Shown here: positions 8,425 to 16,295 of the stretch, in pieces | How the letters are laid out: the number at the start of each line of letters is the position of its first letter | Position numbering within the stretch: the stretch's first letter is position 1 | Origin: Egerieenecus sp048201975 | Lineage (GTDB): Bacteria; Bacillota; Clostridia; Christensenellales; Aristaeellaceae | DNA length: 40,800 nucleotides | Assembly: GCA_048201975.1 (NCBI GenBank) | Contig: DBFBGQ010000167.1 | Location: 1 to 40,800, forward strand | Direction of reading: 5' to 3' | Notes under the pieces: model-generated | Database searches by the model: none | The model's input: only the letters and a program-made list of their open reading frames with translations | What the model was told of the DNA's origin: nothing | Translations under genes and position numbers: made by a program

Positions 8425-9888
8425 TTACTCCGCTTCCGTATCCAGGAATAGCCGCGCCTTGCGAGCGGCCATCTCCTCCACCCGGTCGATGTACTGCTCG
8501 ATGTTGCTCACGTTGGGCTCCCGTTCAATCCGGCCCTGATCGGGGTAAATGCGCTTGGAGATGCCGCCCGCCCCCAGCGCCAGGATATGCGTGGTTTCCT
8601 CCATGATGTCCACGTTGTACTGGCAGGCGTGTCCGGGGAGGGCATAGCCCACGTTTTCCTGGTTGCCGGCCATGTTCTTCTGCCGGTAAAGGTAATAGGG
8701 GCGCATGCCCAGCTCCCCGGCGGTGGCGCGGCCCATGCGCACCATTTCCGCGGCCAGCTCCGCGGGGGGCAGGGGCGCGTGCTCCAGGTGCAGGCGGCTG
8801 GAGCGCTTGATGGCCAGGGTATGCACGGTAAGGCTCTCCGGGGCCAACGCCTTGGCCCCCTCCATGGTGCGGGCAAAATCCGCCAGGTCCTCTCCGGGCA
8901 GGCCGGCGATCACGTCCATGTTGATATGTCGGAAGCCCGCCTCCCGCGCCATGGCGTAGGCCTCGTAGACCTGCGCCACCGTATGCCGGCGGCCGATGAC
9001 CTCCAGGGTACGGTCATTCATGGTCTGCGGATTGATGCTGATGCGGGACACGCCCGCGTCCCGGATAATGGCCAGCTTTTCCCGGGTGAGGGTATCCGGC
9101 CGTCCGGCCTCCACGGTATATTCCACCGCGCCGGGGAAGAGCTTCATCAGCATGTGCAGCAGCCTTTGCAGCTGGTCGGCGTTCAGCGACGTGGGGGTGC
9201 CGCCGCCCACATACACCGCTCGGAGCTTTCGCCCGCTGCGGGCCAGGATCTCCGCCCCCGCCGCCATTTCCCGAAACAGCGCCGCCAGGTAGGGCTCCAC
9301 CAGCTTGCCCTTCCCCAGCTCCCCGCTGAGGAAGGTGCAGTAGGCGCAGCGGGTGGTGCAGAAGGGGATGCCCACATACACGTCGGCCTCCTGCTCCCGG
9401 GGCGGCGGCAGGGCGGACTGCACCTCCACAATCTCCCGCAGCAGCGCCTGCTTCTCCTGGGACACGTCGAAGATCTCCCCCACCTGGGCGCATGCCGCCT
9501 CCAGGGACAGCCCCCGCTCCATGGCCTCGTAGACCAGGCGGGTGGGGCGGATGCCCGTCAGGCTGCCCCAGGGCGGCGTAATCCCCGTCAGCGCCTTGCA
9601 CAGGTCGTACAGTGTCTGCTTGCACAGGCGCTTCAGCGCCCGCTTCTGCTCCAGCAGGGCAATGCGTGGATCCGCCGGGGTGGGGATGGGGCATTCCCGG
9701 TACCGTTCCGCCTCCCCCAGGGCAAAGCGGCAGCGAAAGCTCCCCGCCTCCTCCCAGGCATGCCAAACAAAGCGGGGGGTATGCGACGCCTCCCACAGGG
9801 CCGGGTCCATCTGAAACAGCCGGGTCACGTCCTTGAGCTCCGCGGCCACGGTCTGCAATAAAAACGCCGTGCGATGTTCGTCTTGCAT
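8425..9888 (-). CDS. hemZ: HemZ-family radical SAM protein (coproporphyrinogen dehydrogenase-like)
   Basis: 487-residue radical SAM protein. A HemZ-type N-terminal domain (about 1-165, including the conserved WGSLTGIRPTRL at about 107-118) is followed by the radical SAM barrel with C177, C181 and C184 in PFCTTRCAYC. GGGTPTSL and SINPQTM also match HemW/HemN relatives. The name implies oxidative decarboxylation of coproporphyrinogen III, but many clostridial HemZ proteins lack proven activity and no other haem gene is here, so the function is inferred. The frame is open up to 10092, but the ATG at 9888 matches the family start and has AAGGAAG eleven bases before it. Confidence 0.88.
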   Translation of the reverse strand: MQDEHRTAFLLQTVAAELKDVTRLFQMDPALWEASHTPRFVWHAWEEAGSFRCRFALGEAERYRECPIPTPADPRIALLEQKRALKRLCKQTLYDLCKALTGITPPWGSLTGIRPTRLVYEAMERGLSLEAACAQVGEIFDVSQEKQALLREIVEVQSALPPPREQEADVYVGIPFCTTRCAYCTFLSGELGKGKLVEPYLAALFREMAAGAEILARSGRKLRAVYVGGGTPTSLNADQLQRLLHMLMKLFPGAVEYTVEAGRPDTLTREKLAIIRDAGVSRISINPQTMNDRTLEVIGRRHTVAQVYEAYAMAREAGFRHINMDVIAGLPGEDLADFARTMEGAKALAPESLTVHTLAIKRSSRLHLEHAPLPPAELAAEMVRMGRATAGELGMRPYYLYRQKNMAGNQENVGYALPGHACQYNVDIMEETTHILALGAGGISKRIYPDQGRIEREPNVSNIEQYIDRVEEMAARKARLFLDTEAE

Positions 9889-9932
9889 AGGTGTGCTTTC
9901 TTCCTTAAACAGATTCCTTTGTTCGCGCCGGG

Positions 9933-10496
9933 TCAGTGGCCGGGATAAATGGCGCAGGCCTGCGCCAGCGGGGCCAGGCGCGCCAGGGACCGGCGCATAT
10001 CCTCCGGGCTTCCGCCGGGAAAGTCCGTGCGGCCGAACCCTTCGTGAAACATCGTGTCCCCGGTGAACAGGTCGTTTCCCGCCCGGTAGCACACGCTCCC
10101 CGGCGTATGTCCGGGGGTATGGAGCACGGTCAGCTCCACCCCGGCGGCGGTCAGGCGGTCCCCCCCCTGCAGCAGCCGGGTAGCCGGCGGCGCGATGATC
10201 TTCGCGCCGATCATCCGGCAGAGGTTTTTCGCCGGGTTGACCAGCATCTCCGCGTCCAGGGCATGGATCCAGATGGGAACGCCTCCCTGGGCCAGGTCAC
10301 CCACCGCGCCGATATGGTCGAAATGCCCGTGGGTCAGCAAAATGGCCGCAAGCCGCTTCTCCCCCATGGCCCGGCGGATCTTCTCCGGCTCCGCGCCGGG
10401 GTCAATCACCAGGCAGTCCTCCCGGCCGGGAAGGGAAAGTAGGTAGCACTGGGTGGCCAGCAGGCCCACGGGGACGGTTTTCACCTCAAGGGCCAC
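9933..10496 (-). CDS. Metallo-beta-lactamase-fold hydrolase (YqgX/GloB-like), short C-terminus
   Basis: 187-residue MBL-fold hydrolase related to glyoxalase II. Metal ligands are visible in THGHFDHIG, HTPGHTPGS, FTGDTMF and the terminal YPGH. Members hydrolyse thioesters such as hydroxyacylglutathione; the physiological substrate in Clostridia is uncertain. The ORF stops right after PGH, whereas relatives usually run about 15-20 residues further (a GP.TT..E...NP-like tail). A similar peptide, LTRREQRNLF, lies in the -1 frame just after the stop. The start is GTG at 10496 with AAAGGAG eleven bases upstream; no better start is seen. It sits between pyrF and hemZ. Confidence 0.85.
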   Translation of the reverse strand: MALEVKTVPVGLLATQCYLLSLPGREDCLVIDPGAEPEKIRRAMGEKRLAAILLTHGHFDHIGAVGDLAQGGVPIWIHALDAEMLVNPAKNLCRMIGAKIIAPPATRLLQGGDRLTAAGVELTVLHTPGHTPGSVCYRAGNDLFTGDTMFHEGFGRTDFPGGSPEDMRRSLARLAPLAQACAIYPGH

Positions 10497-10512
10497 GGGT
10501 CGTCACGCTCCT

Positions 10513-11214
10513 TTACAGGCCCAGAAATTCCCGGACGCAGCGGCGATAGGCCGCCACGGGGTCCGCCGCGGCGGTGATGGGACGCCCCACCACAATGTAG
10601 TCGCTGCCGCCCTCCCGGGCCCGGGCAGGGGTCATCACCCGCACCTGATCTCCCGTATCCCCGTCCGCAAAGCGGATGCCCGGGGTCACCGTGAGAAAGT
10701 CGGGGCCGCAGGCCTCCTTCACCAGCGCCGCCTCCAGGGGAGAGCACACCACGCCCGCCAGCCCCGCCGCCTTGGCGTTGCGGGCATACTGCTTCACGGT
10801 GTCGGCCATGGTGGCGTGGATGAGCAGCTCCTGCTGCATGCGCTCCTCGCTGGTGGAGGTAAGCTGGGTCACCGCCAGCAGGGTGGCGCAGCTGCCGTCG
10901 GGGCGGGTCAGGCCCTCCTTGGCCGCCTCCATCATGGCGATGGTGCCCGCCGCGTGCAGGTTGGTCATGTCCACATCCAGGGTGGAGAGCACCCGCATGG
11001 CCTTTTTCACCGTGTTGGGGATGTCGTGCAGCTTCAGGTCCAGAAAGATCCGGTGGTCACGGGCCTTGATCTCCCGCACGATGGACGGGCCTTCGGCGTA
11101 GTACAGCTCCATGCCGATTTTCACATAGGGTTTTTCCTCCTGGAACAGGTCCAGAAAGGCCAGGGTCTTTTCCCGGTTTTCAAAGTCCAGGGCAATGATC
11201 ACGTCATGTTCCAT
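10513..11214 (-). CDS. pyrF: Orotidine 5'-phosphate decarboxylase
   Basis: 233-residue OMP decarboxylase, last step of de novo UMP synthesis (OMP to UMP plus CO2). It begins HDVIIALDF, has the catalytic Asp-Lys-Asp stretch DLKLHDIPNTV and ends with the phosphate-binding VGRPIT motif. The ATG at 11223 touches the Shine-Dalgarno AAGGAGG, so the ATG at 11214, nine bases after it, is the better start. It is 32 bases downstream of pyrD in the pyr run. Confidence 0.96.
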   Translation of the reverse strand: MEHDVIIALDFENREKTLAFLDLFQEEKPYVKIGMELYYAEGPSIVREIKARDHRIFLDLKLHDIPNTVKKAMRVLSTLDVDMTNLHAAGTIAMMEAAKEGLTRPDGSCATLLAVTQLTSTSEERMQQELLIHATMADTVKQYARNAKAAGLAGVVCSPLEAALVKEACGPDFLTVTPGIRFADGDTGDQVRVMTPARAREGGSDYIVVGRPITAAADPVAAYRRCVREFLGL

Positions 11215-11246
11215 GGTACGCATCCTCCTTATTTTGTGCCAGGGGA

Positions 11247-12152
11247 TTACACCCGCCGGATCTCCTTCAAATCTTGAATGCCCAGCTCGGCCATGACCTG
11301 GGGCAGCTCCTCAATGATGCGCTTGCAGGCATAGGGGTCCACCAGGTTGGCCGCGCCCACCTCCACCGCGGCGGCGCCGGCCATCATCATTTCAATGACA
11401 TCCCGTGCGGAGGATACGCCGCCCATACCCACCACGGGGATTTTCACCGCGCCGGTTACCTGATACACCATGCGCAGGGCCACTGGGAATACCCCGGGGC
11501 CGGAGTATCCGCCCATCACATTGGCCAGCACCGGACGGCGGCGGGCCAGGTCGATGCGCATGCCCAGCAGGGTATTGATCAGGCTGATGCCGTCCGCCCC
11601 CGCCTTCTCGCAGGCGCGAGCGATGGCCGCGATATCCGTCACGTTGGGGCTGAGCTTCATGATGACGGGCTTTTTCGTCACAGCCTTTACCGCCCGGGTA
11701 ACCTCCGCGGCCGCCTCCGGGCTGGTGCCAAAGGCCATGCCTCCATGGCGCACGTTGGGGCAGGAGATGTTCACCTCCAGAAAGGCCACCTGCTCCTCCC
11801 CGTCCATGCGGGCGCAACACTCCTCATACTCCTCCAGGGAGAAACCGCTGATGTTGGCCATGATGGGCTTGTGGAAAATGCCGCGCAGGGCGGGCAGCTC
11901 ATGGCGGATCACGTGGTCGATGCCGGGGTTTTGCAGCCCCACGCTGTTGAGCATGCCGTCCGGGCACTCGGCGATGCGGGGCAGGGGGTTGCCGAATCGC
12001 TCCTCCCGGGTGGTGCCCTTGAAGCTTAGCGAGCCCAGGATGTTGATGTCGTAATACGGGGTAAACTCCTGCCCGAAGCCGAAGGTGCCGCTGGCGGGAA
12101 TCACCGGGTTGTCCAGCTCCACGCCGCACAGTGTCACGGCGGTGCTCACCAT
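11247..12152 (-). CDS. pyrD: Dihydroorotate dehydrogenase, PyrK-dependent catalytic subunit
   Basis: 301-residue class 1B dihydroorotate dehydrogenase that oxidises dihydroorotate to orotate with FMN. Electrons pass through PyrK to NAD+. Motifs: NPVIPASGTFGFG at the N-terminus, NISCPNV with the active-site Cys typical of class 1, and GMGGVSSARD at the FMN phosphate site. The ATG at 12152, with AGGAGG seven bases upstream, overlaps the end of pyrK by seven bases. The overlap supports coupled synthesis of the two subunits. Confidence 0.97.
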   Translation of the reverse strand: MVSTAVTLCGVELDNPVIPASGTFGFGQEFTPYYDINILGSLSFKGTTREERFGNPLPRIAECPDGMLNSVGLQNPGIDHVIRHELPALRGIFHKPIMANISGFSLEEYEECCARMDGEEQVAFLEVNISCPNVRHGGMAFGTSPEAAAEVTRAVKAVTKKPVIMKLSPNVTDIAAIARACEKAGADGISLINTLLGMRIDLARRRPVLANVMGGYSGPGVFPVALRMVYQVTGAVKIPVVGMGGVSSARDVIEMMMAGAAAVEVGAANLVDPYACKRIIEELPQVMAELGIQDLKEIRRV

Positions 12153-12868
12153 ACGATCTCCTCCTTCTCCAGCACGGGGCCGTCCTTGCAAATGCGCTTG
12201 GTCCCGTACTTGGTCTTGCAGCTGCAGCCCATGCACGCCCCAAACCCGCAGGCCATCCGCGCCTCGAAGCTGTACTGGCCGGGCTTGTCCGTTGCCTGGT
12301 ACAGGGCCTTGAGCATGGGTTCGGGGCCGCAGGCATAGGTGCTGTCAAACTCCGTTTCTCCAAGGGCGGCGGTGACGAAGCCCCGTATCCCCTGGGACCC
12401 GTCGGCGGTGGTCACGTACACGGGAACCCCCAGGGCCTCGAAGTCCTCCCGCAGGAAAACCTCCGCCCCGGTGTTGAAGCCCATGATCACCCGCGGGGAT
12501 TTGCCCTCCTGCAAAAGCCGCTTGCACAGCCCGTACAGCGGCGGCAGGCCCACGCCGCCCCCCACCAGCAGCGGTTTTTCGCCGCTCCTGGACGTGTCAA
12601 AGCCGTTGCCCAGCCCGGTGAGCAGGTCCAGCTCCGCCCCGGGAACCAGTTCCGTCATGGCCTTGGTGCCCTGGCCCACCACCTTGTACACCAGCGTCAG
12701 GGAATTCTGTCCCCAGTCGCACACGGAAATGGGCCGGCGCAGGTAGAAGCCCGGCACCTTGATCTGCACAAACTGCCCTGGCCGGGTAATGGCCGAGGTA
12801 TCCCCCGCCAGCTCCAGGCGGTAGACCGCGGCGGTGAGGGGCGCATGCCCGGTTACGGTGAATTTCAT
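12146..12868 (-). CDS. pyrK: Dihydroorotate dehydrogenase electron-transfer subunit
   Basis: 240-residue ferredoxin-reductase-like subunit. The N-terminal FAD-binding barrel includes FYLRRPISV, the NAD-binding middle contains LLVGGGVGLPPLYGL, and the C-terminal [2Fe-2S] site is CGFGACMGCSCK with a further Cys in RICKDGP. It shuttles electrons from PyrD to NAD+. It overlaps pyrC by four bases and pyrD by seven, so the three are translationally coupled. Confidence 0.97.
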   Translation of the reverse strand: MKFTVTGHAPLTAAVYRLELAGDTSAITRPGQFVQIKVPGFYLRRPISVCDWGQNSLTLVYKVVGQGTKAMTELVPGAELDLLTGLGNGFDTSRSGEKPLLVGGGVGLPPLYGLCKRLLQEGKSPRVIMGFNTGAEVFLREDFEALGVPVYVTTADGSQGIRGFVTAALGETEFDSTYACGPEPMLKALYQATDKPGQYSFEARMACGFGACMGCSCKTKYGTKRICKDGPVLEKEEIVW

Positions 12869-14142
12869 CCGATTCCTTCCTCCTTATAGGCCACGCGCTC
12901 CCCGCACAGGGTCAGCACGCAGGCTCCCTGAACCTCCCAGCCGTCAAAGGGCGTGCTCCGGCCCTGGCTTTGGAAGCGGGACGGGTCGATCCGCCAGCTC
13001 CGCTCCAGGTCAAACACTGCCAGCTCCGCCCGCTGCCCCGGCTCCAGGCCCCCATCGGTGAAGCTGAAGCGCCGCCGGGGCGCATAGCTCATCAGCTCCA
13101 CAAGCCGCTCCAGGGAGATGACCCCCTTTTGCACCAGATGGGTATACAGCAGCGGGAAGGCGGTTTCCAGGCCCACAATGCCCATGGCCGAGCCCCGCAG
13201 CCCCTTGGCCTTTTCCTCCTGGCTGTGGGGGGCATGGTCGGTGGCGATCATGTCGATGGTTCCGTCGGCAATCCCCGCCAGCAGCGCCTCCCGGTCCGCC
13301 GGCTCCCGCAGGGGCGGGTTCATCTTGAAGCGGCCCTCATCCCGCAGGTCATCCTGGGTCAGCAGCAGGTAGTGGGGCGCGGTTTCACAGGTCACGTCCA
13401 CCCCCCTGGCTTTGGCCTGCCGGATCAGCGCCACGGATTCCTTGCAGGAGACGTGGCACACGTGGTAGGGGCAGCCCGTTTCCTCCGCCAGGCGCAGGTC
13501 CCGCTGGATCTGTCCCCACTCGCTCCGGGAGGGGATGCCGGGAATGCCGTGCGCCGCGGCGTAGCTTCCCGCGTGTATGGCGCCTCCCGGAGGAATCAGG
13601 GACATGTCCTCGCAGTGGGCCGCGATGCGGCTTCCCGCCGCCTTGCAGCGCTCCATGGCCCGGCGCATGAGCGCCTCCTCCTGCACTCCCCGGCCGTCGT
13701 CGGAAAAGCCGGCCACCCGTGGCGCCAAGGCGGCCATGCCGGTAAGCTCCCCCGCACCCTTTTGCCCCAGGGTGATGCACCCGTAGGGCGCCACGCGGAC
13801 GCAGGCGTCCCGGCGGATGATCTCCTCCTCTTCCGCCAGATGCTCCGGGGTATCGGGGGCCGGGTTCAGGTTGGGCATGGCGCACAGGGTGGTGTAGCCT
13901 CCCCGGGCCGCCGCCAGGGTACCGGTCCGCACCGTCTCCTTATAAGAAAACCCAGGCTCCCGCAGATGCACATGCACATCCACAAGACCTGGGACCACCA
14001 CACAGCCGTGCAGGCAATACACCCGATCCGCCTGCACACCCTCCCCGGGGGAAGAAACAATGCGCCCGTCCTCCACCAGCACATCCTTGGGGACGAGCTT
14101 GCCTTGCGCTGGCGTATACGCGCCGGTCAGAAGCATCCTCAC
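12865..14142 (-). CDS. pyrC: Dihydroorotase
   Basis: 425-residue class I dihydroorotase that interconverts carbamoyl aspartate and dihydroorotate. Metal ligands appear in DVHVHLREPG, the AHCED and CHVSCKES stretches and ATDHAPHS. GTG at 14142 sits eight bases after AAGGAGG and is preferred over the in-frame ATG at 14136, which is 14 bases away. It is the first gene of the run. The promoter at 14175-14203 predicts a leader of only about 25 bases, leaving no room for an attenuator. Confidence 0.96.
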   Translation of the reverse strand: MRMLLTGAYTPAQGKLVPKDVLVEDGRIVSSPGEGVQADRVYCLHGCVVVPGLVDVHVHLREPGFSYKETVRTGTLAAARGGYTTLCAMPNLNPAPDTPEHLAEEEEIIRRDACVRVAPYGCITLGQKGAGELTGMAALAPRVAGFSDDGRGVQEEALMRRAMERCKAAGSRIAAHCEDMSLIPPGGAIHAGSYAAAHGIPGIPSRSEWGQIQRDLRLAEETGCPYHVCHVSCKESVALIRQAKARGVDVTCETAPHYLLLTQDDLRDEGRFKMNPPLREPADREALLAGIADGTIDMIATDHAPHSQEEKAKGLRGSAMGIVGLETAFPLLYTHLVQKGVISLERLVELMSYAPRRRFSFTDGGLEPGQRAELAVFDLERSWRIDPSRFQSQGRSTPFDGWEVQGACVLTLCGERVAYKEEGIG

Positions 14143-14174
14143 AGGGGCATCCTCCTTGTATCGCTATCTAAGCT

Positions 14175-14203
14175 ATTATACGAAAGCCTTCCAGGAAATG
14201 CAA
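14175..14203 (-). promoter_or_regulatory. Promoter of the pyr operon
   Basis: Minus-strand TTGCAT (14198-14203) and a perfect TATAAT (14175-14180) are 17 bases apart. Transcription should begin about 25 bases before the pyrC GTG, so no PyrR attenuator or riboswitch can precede the first gene. Confidence 0.85.
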
Positions 14204-14233
14204 GGGGTTTCCCCTGGGAAAAGCGCTCCGCCG

Positions 14234-14263
14234 TTGACGCCTCGCAGCGGCCGGTGCTATACT
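14234..14263 (+). promoter_or_regulatory. Promoter of the PflX-like / corA pair
   Basis: TTGACG (14234-14239) and TATACT (14258-14263) are 18 bases apart, about 95 bases before the ATG at 14359. It is divergent from the pyr promoter, with the two -35 boxes about 30 bases apart. Confidence 0.8.
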
Positions 14264-14358
14264 GCCTATGCGCCTCCCCGGCGGCCCCTTGCCCTGCTCC
14301 ATTCAGGGCTTCCACCTGCGCCGCCGGGCAGCCACCCCACCGCCAAGGAGGATGATCC

Positions 14359-15237
14359 ATGGAGCGCTGTACCCTTTGTCCCCGCCGCTGCAATGCCCGC
14401 CGCACCCCTCAGGGCGGAAACGGCTTTTGCGGTCTGGGAAGCACCCTGCGCCTGGCGCGCATTGCCCCCCACTACTGGGAGGAGCCGCCCATCAGCGGCG
14501 TCCGCGGCACGGGCGCGCTGTTTTTCAGCGGCTGCACCCTGCGCTGCGCCTATTGCCAGAACGGCGAGGTAAGCCACCGCAACCTGGGCCGGGATTTCAC
14601 CCCCGCCCAGCTGGCGGACAGCATGCGCCGCCTGACGGAAATGGGGGTGCACACCATGAGCTTCATCACCGCCACCCCCTTTGTGGAGGGCATCCTGGAG
14701 GCCTTGGCGCTGTACCGGCCTCCGGTGCCCCTGGTATGGAACACCTCCGGCTACGAAACCGTCGAAACCCTCCGCCGCCTGGAGGGCGTGGTGGACGTAT
14801 ACCTGCCGGACCTGAAGCACTTCTCCCCCCGCATGGGACAGCTGTGCGCCAAGGCTCCTGATTACTTCGACGTGGCCAGCGCCGCCATTGCGGAGATGGT
14901 GCGTCAGGCCGGCGCGCCCAGCTACGATGCGGATGGGATCATGCGCCGGGGCGTGCTCATCCGTCACCTGATCCTCCCCGGGCTCACCGGGGAGAGCATC
15001 GCCCTGCTGGACTGGGTGCACGACCGCTTTCCCGGCATCCCCGTGAGCCTCATGCGCCAGTACGTGCCCATGAACGGCGTGGACATTCCCGGGCTGACCC
15101 GATCCATTACCCCCCGGGAATACCGCCGGGTGCGGGACCACATGCGCGCCCTGGAGCTCCCCGGCCTTGAGCAGGAGGCCGCCTCCGCCTCGGAGGAATT
15201 CGTGCCCCTGTTCGGCCGGGACGAAAGCTATGTATAG
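14359..15237 (+). CDS. PflX-like radical SAM protein (putative PFL-activating-type enzyme)
   Basis: 292-residue radical SAM protein of the COG1313/PflX group. The N-terminus has a Cys set (C4, C7, C11, C24) that may bind an extra metal or cluster. C59, C63 and C66 in SGCTLRCAYCQN bind the radical SAM [4Fe-4S] cluster. Homologues are named pyruvate formate-lyase activating enzymes by similarity, but their glycyl-radical partner is usually unproven, and no such partner is in this window. The start is backed by AAGGAGG seven bases upstream. corA follows 27 bases later on the same transcript. Confidence 0.88.
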   Translation: MERCTLCPRRCNARRTPQGGNGFCGLGSTLRLARIAPHYWEEPPISGVRGTGALFFSGCTLRCAYCQNGEVSHRNLGRDFTPAQLADSMRRLTEMGVHTMSFITATPFVEGILEALALYRPPVPLVWNTSGYETVETLRRLEGVVDVYLPDLKHFSPRMGQLCAKAPDYFDVASAAIAEMVRQAGAPSYDADGIMRRGVLIRHLILPGLTGESIALLDWVHDRFPGIPVSLMRQYVPMNGVDIPGLTRSITPREYRRVRDHMRALELPGLEQEAASASEEFVPLFGRDESYV

Positions 15238-15264
15238 CCGCCATGGAGAGGAGGAACGATCCCC

Positions 15265-16176
15265 ATGCTGTATCACATCGGTGAAAAACTGACGCCCTTT
15301 GCCCCAGGGGAGATCCCGGTGTGGGACCAGGTCGCGGCGGTGGCCCGCCCGGAGGAGCTGGACGCCCTGGCCCTGCCCCCTGGCGTGCTGCCCCCGGAGC
15401 TCCAGCATGGTCTCAGCGGCATCCGCGGGTGCCGGGTGGTCATCGAGCAGGATCGCCTGTGGGGCGAGCTGCGGGTTCCGGCCAAGGGCCGGCAAGCGGC
15501 CAGATCCCTGGCCTTCCTGTGGTGGGGACACAACGTGCTCCTCCTGGACAGCGGCGGCGCGGCCCAGGCCTGCCTGGAAAAAATGCTCCGCATGCGCCCC
15601 CACCATGCCGACGGAGCGGACGACCTGATGATGGACTTCTTCCTGGCCCTGATTCTGGATGACACCGCCGAGCTGCAGGCGTTGGAGGACCGCATCCTGG
15701 CCCTGGAGCAGGCGGTGCTGGAAAACCGCACCGAGGGCTTCATCCAGCGCATGAGCGCGCTGCGCAAGGAGCTTAACCAGCGCAACCGCTATTACGCCCA
15801 GCTGAGCGACCTGGCGCTCACCTTGCAGGAGAACGCCTCCGACCTGATGGACGCCTATAGCCAGAGCAGGCTGCAATATGTACTCCGCCGCCTGAGCCGC
15901 CTGCAAAGCGAAACCCAGCTGATTCACGAATACGCCGGCCAGGTGAGCAGCGAGTATCAGGCGCAGGTGGACATTGCCCAGAACCGCATCATGAAGCTGC
16001 TGACCATCGTCACCACCATTTTCATGCCGCTTTCGCTGATCGTGGGCTGGTACGGCATGAACTTCGCCAACATGCCCGAGCTGAGCTGGACCTACGGTTA
16101 TCCTGCGGTGATCTGCCTGAGCCTGCTGGTGAGCGCCGGCTGCGTTTTCTACTTCCGCCGCAAGCGCTATTGGTAA
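15265..16176 (+). CDS. CorA-family divalent metal transporter
   Basis: 303-residue CorA-family channel for Mg2+ (some relatives carry Co2+, Ni2+ or Zn2+). A soluble N-terminal domain and a long helical region (about 120-235) lead to two C-terminal membrane helices. The selectivity motif YGMNF lies between them, at the end of the first. The C-terminus ends in the basic RRKRYW typical of the family. Start ATG at 15265 follows AGAGGAGG. Transcription probably ends at the hairpin at 16191-16240. The exact metal is not shown by the sequence. Confidence 0.93.
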   Translation: MLYHIGEKLTPFAPGEIPVWDQVAAVARPEELDALALPPGVLPPELQHGLSGIRGCRVVIEQDRLWGELRVPAKGRQAARSLAFLWWGHNVLLLDSGGAAQACLEKMLRMRPHHADGADDLMMDFFLALILDDTAELQALEDRILALEQAVLENRTEGFIQRMSALRKELNQRNRYYAQLSDLALTLQENASDLMDAYSQSRLQYVLRRLSRLQSETQLIHEYAGQVSSEYQAQVDIAQNRIMKLLTIVTTIFMPLSLIVGWYGMNFANMPELSWTYGYPAVICLSLLVSAGCVFYFRRKRYW

Positions 16177-16190
16177 AGCGCCCATACAGC

Positions 16191-16240
16191 CAACGGCCTG
16201 AACGGAGAACCGTGCGCCTCCGTTCAGGCCGTTGATTTTT
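16191..16240 (+). terminator. Intrinsic terminator after corA
   Basis: Perfect 17-bp inverted repeat (16191-16207 with 16218-16234), ten-base loop, followed by ATTTTT. No T-run exists on the minus strand side, so it serves the plus-strand corA transcript only. Confidence 0.93.
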
Positions 16241-16295
16241 GTGCTCCAGCATGGAAAGTCCGCGGCCCCTGCCTCTTGAGCAGCTTCTCCCTGCC

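Noticed and set aside
10093..10442. Plus-strand frames opposite the MBL hydrolase as small genes
   Set aside because: They lack ribosome sites and lie fully within a gene with intact metal-binding motifs on the other strand.
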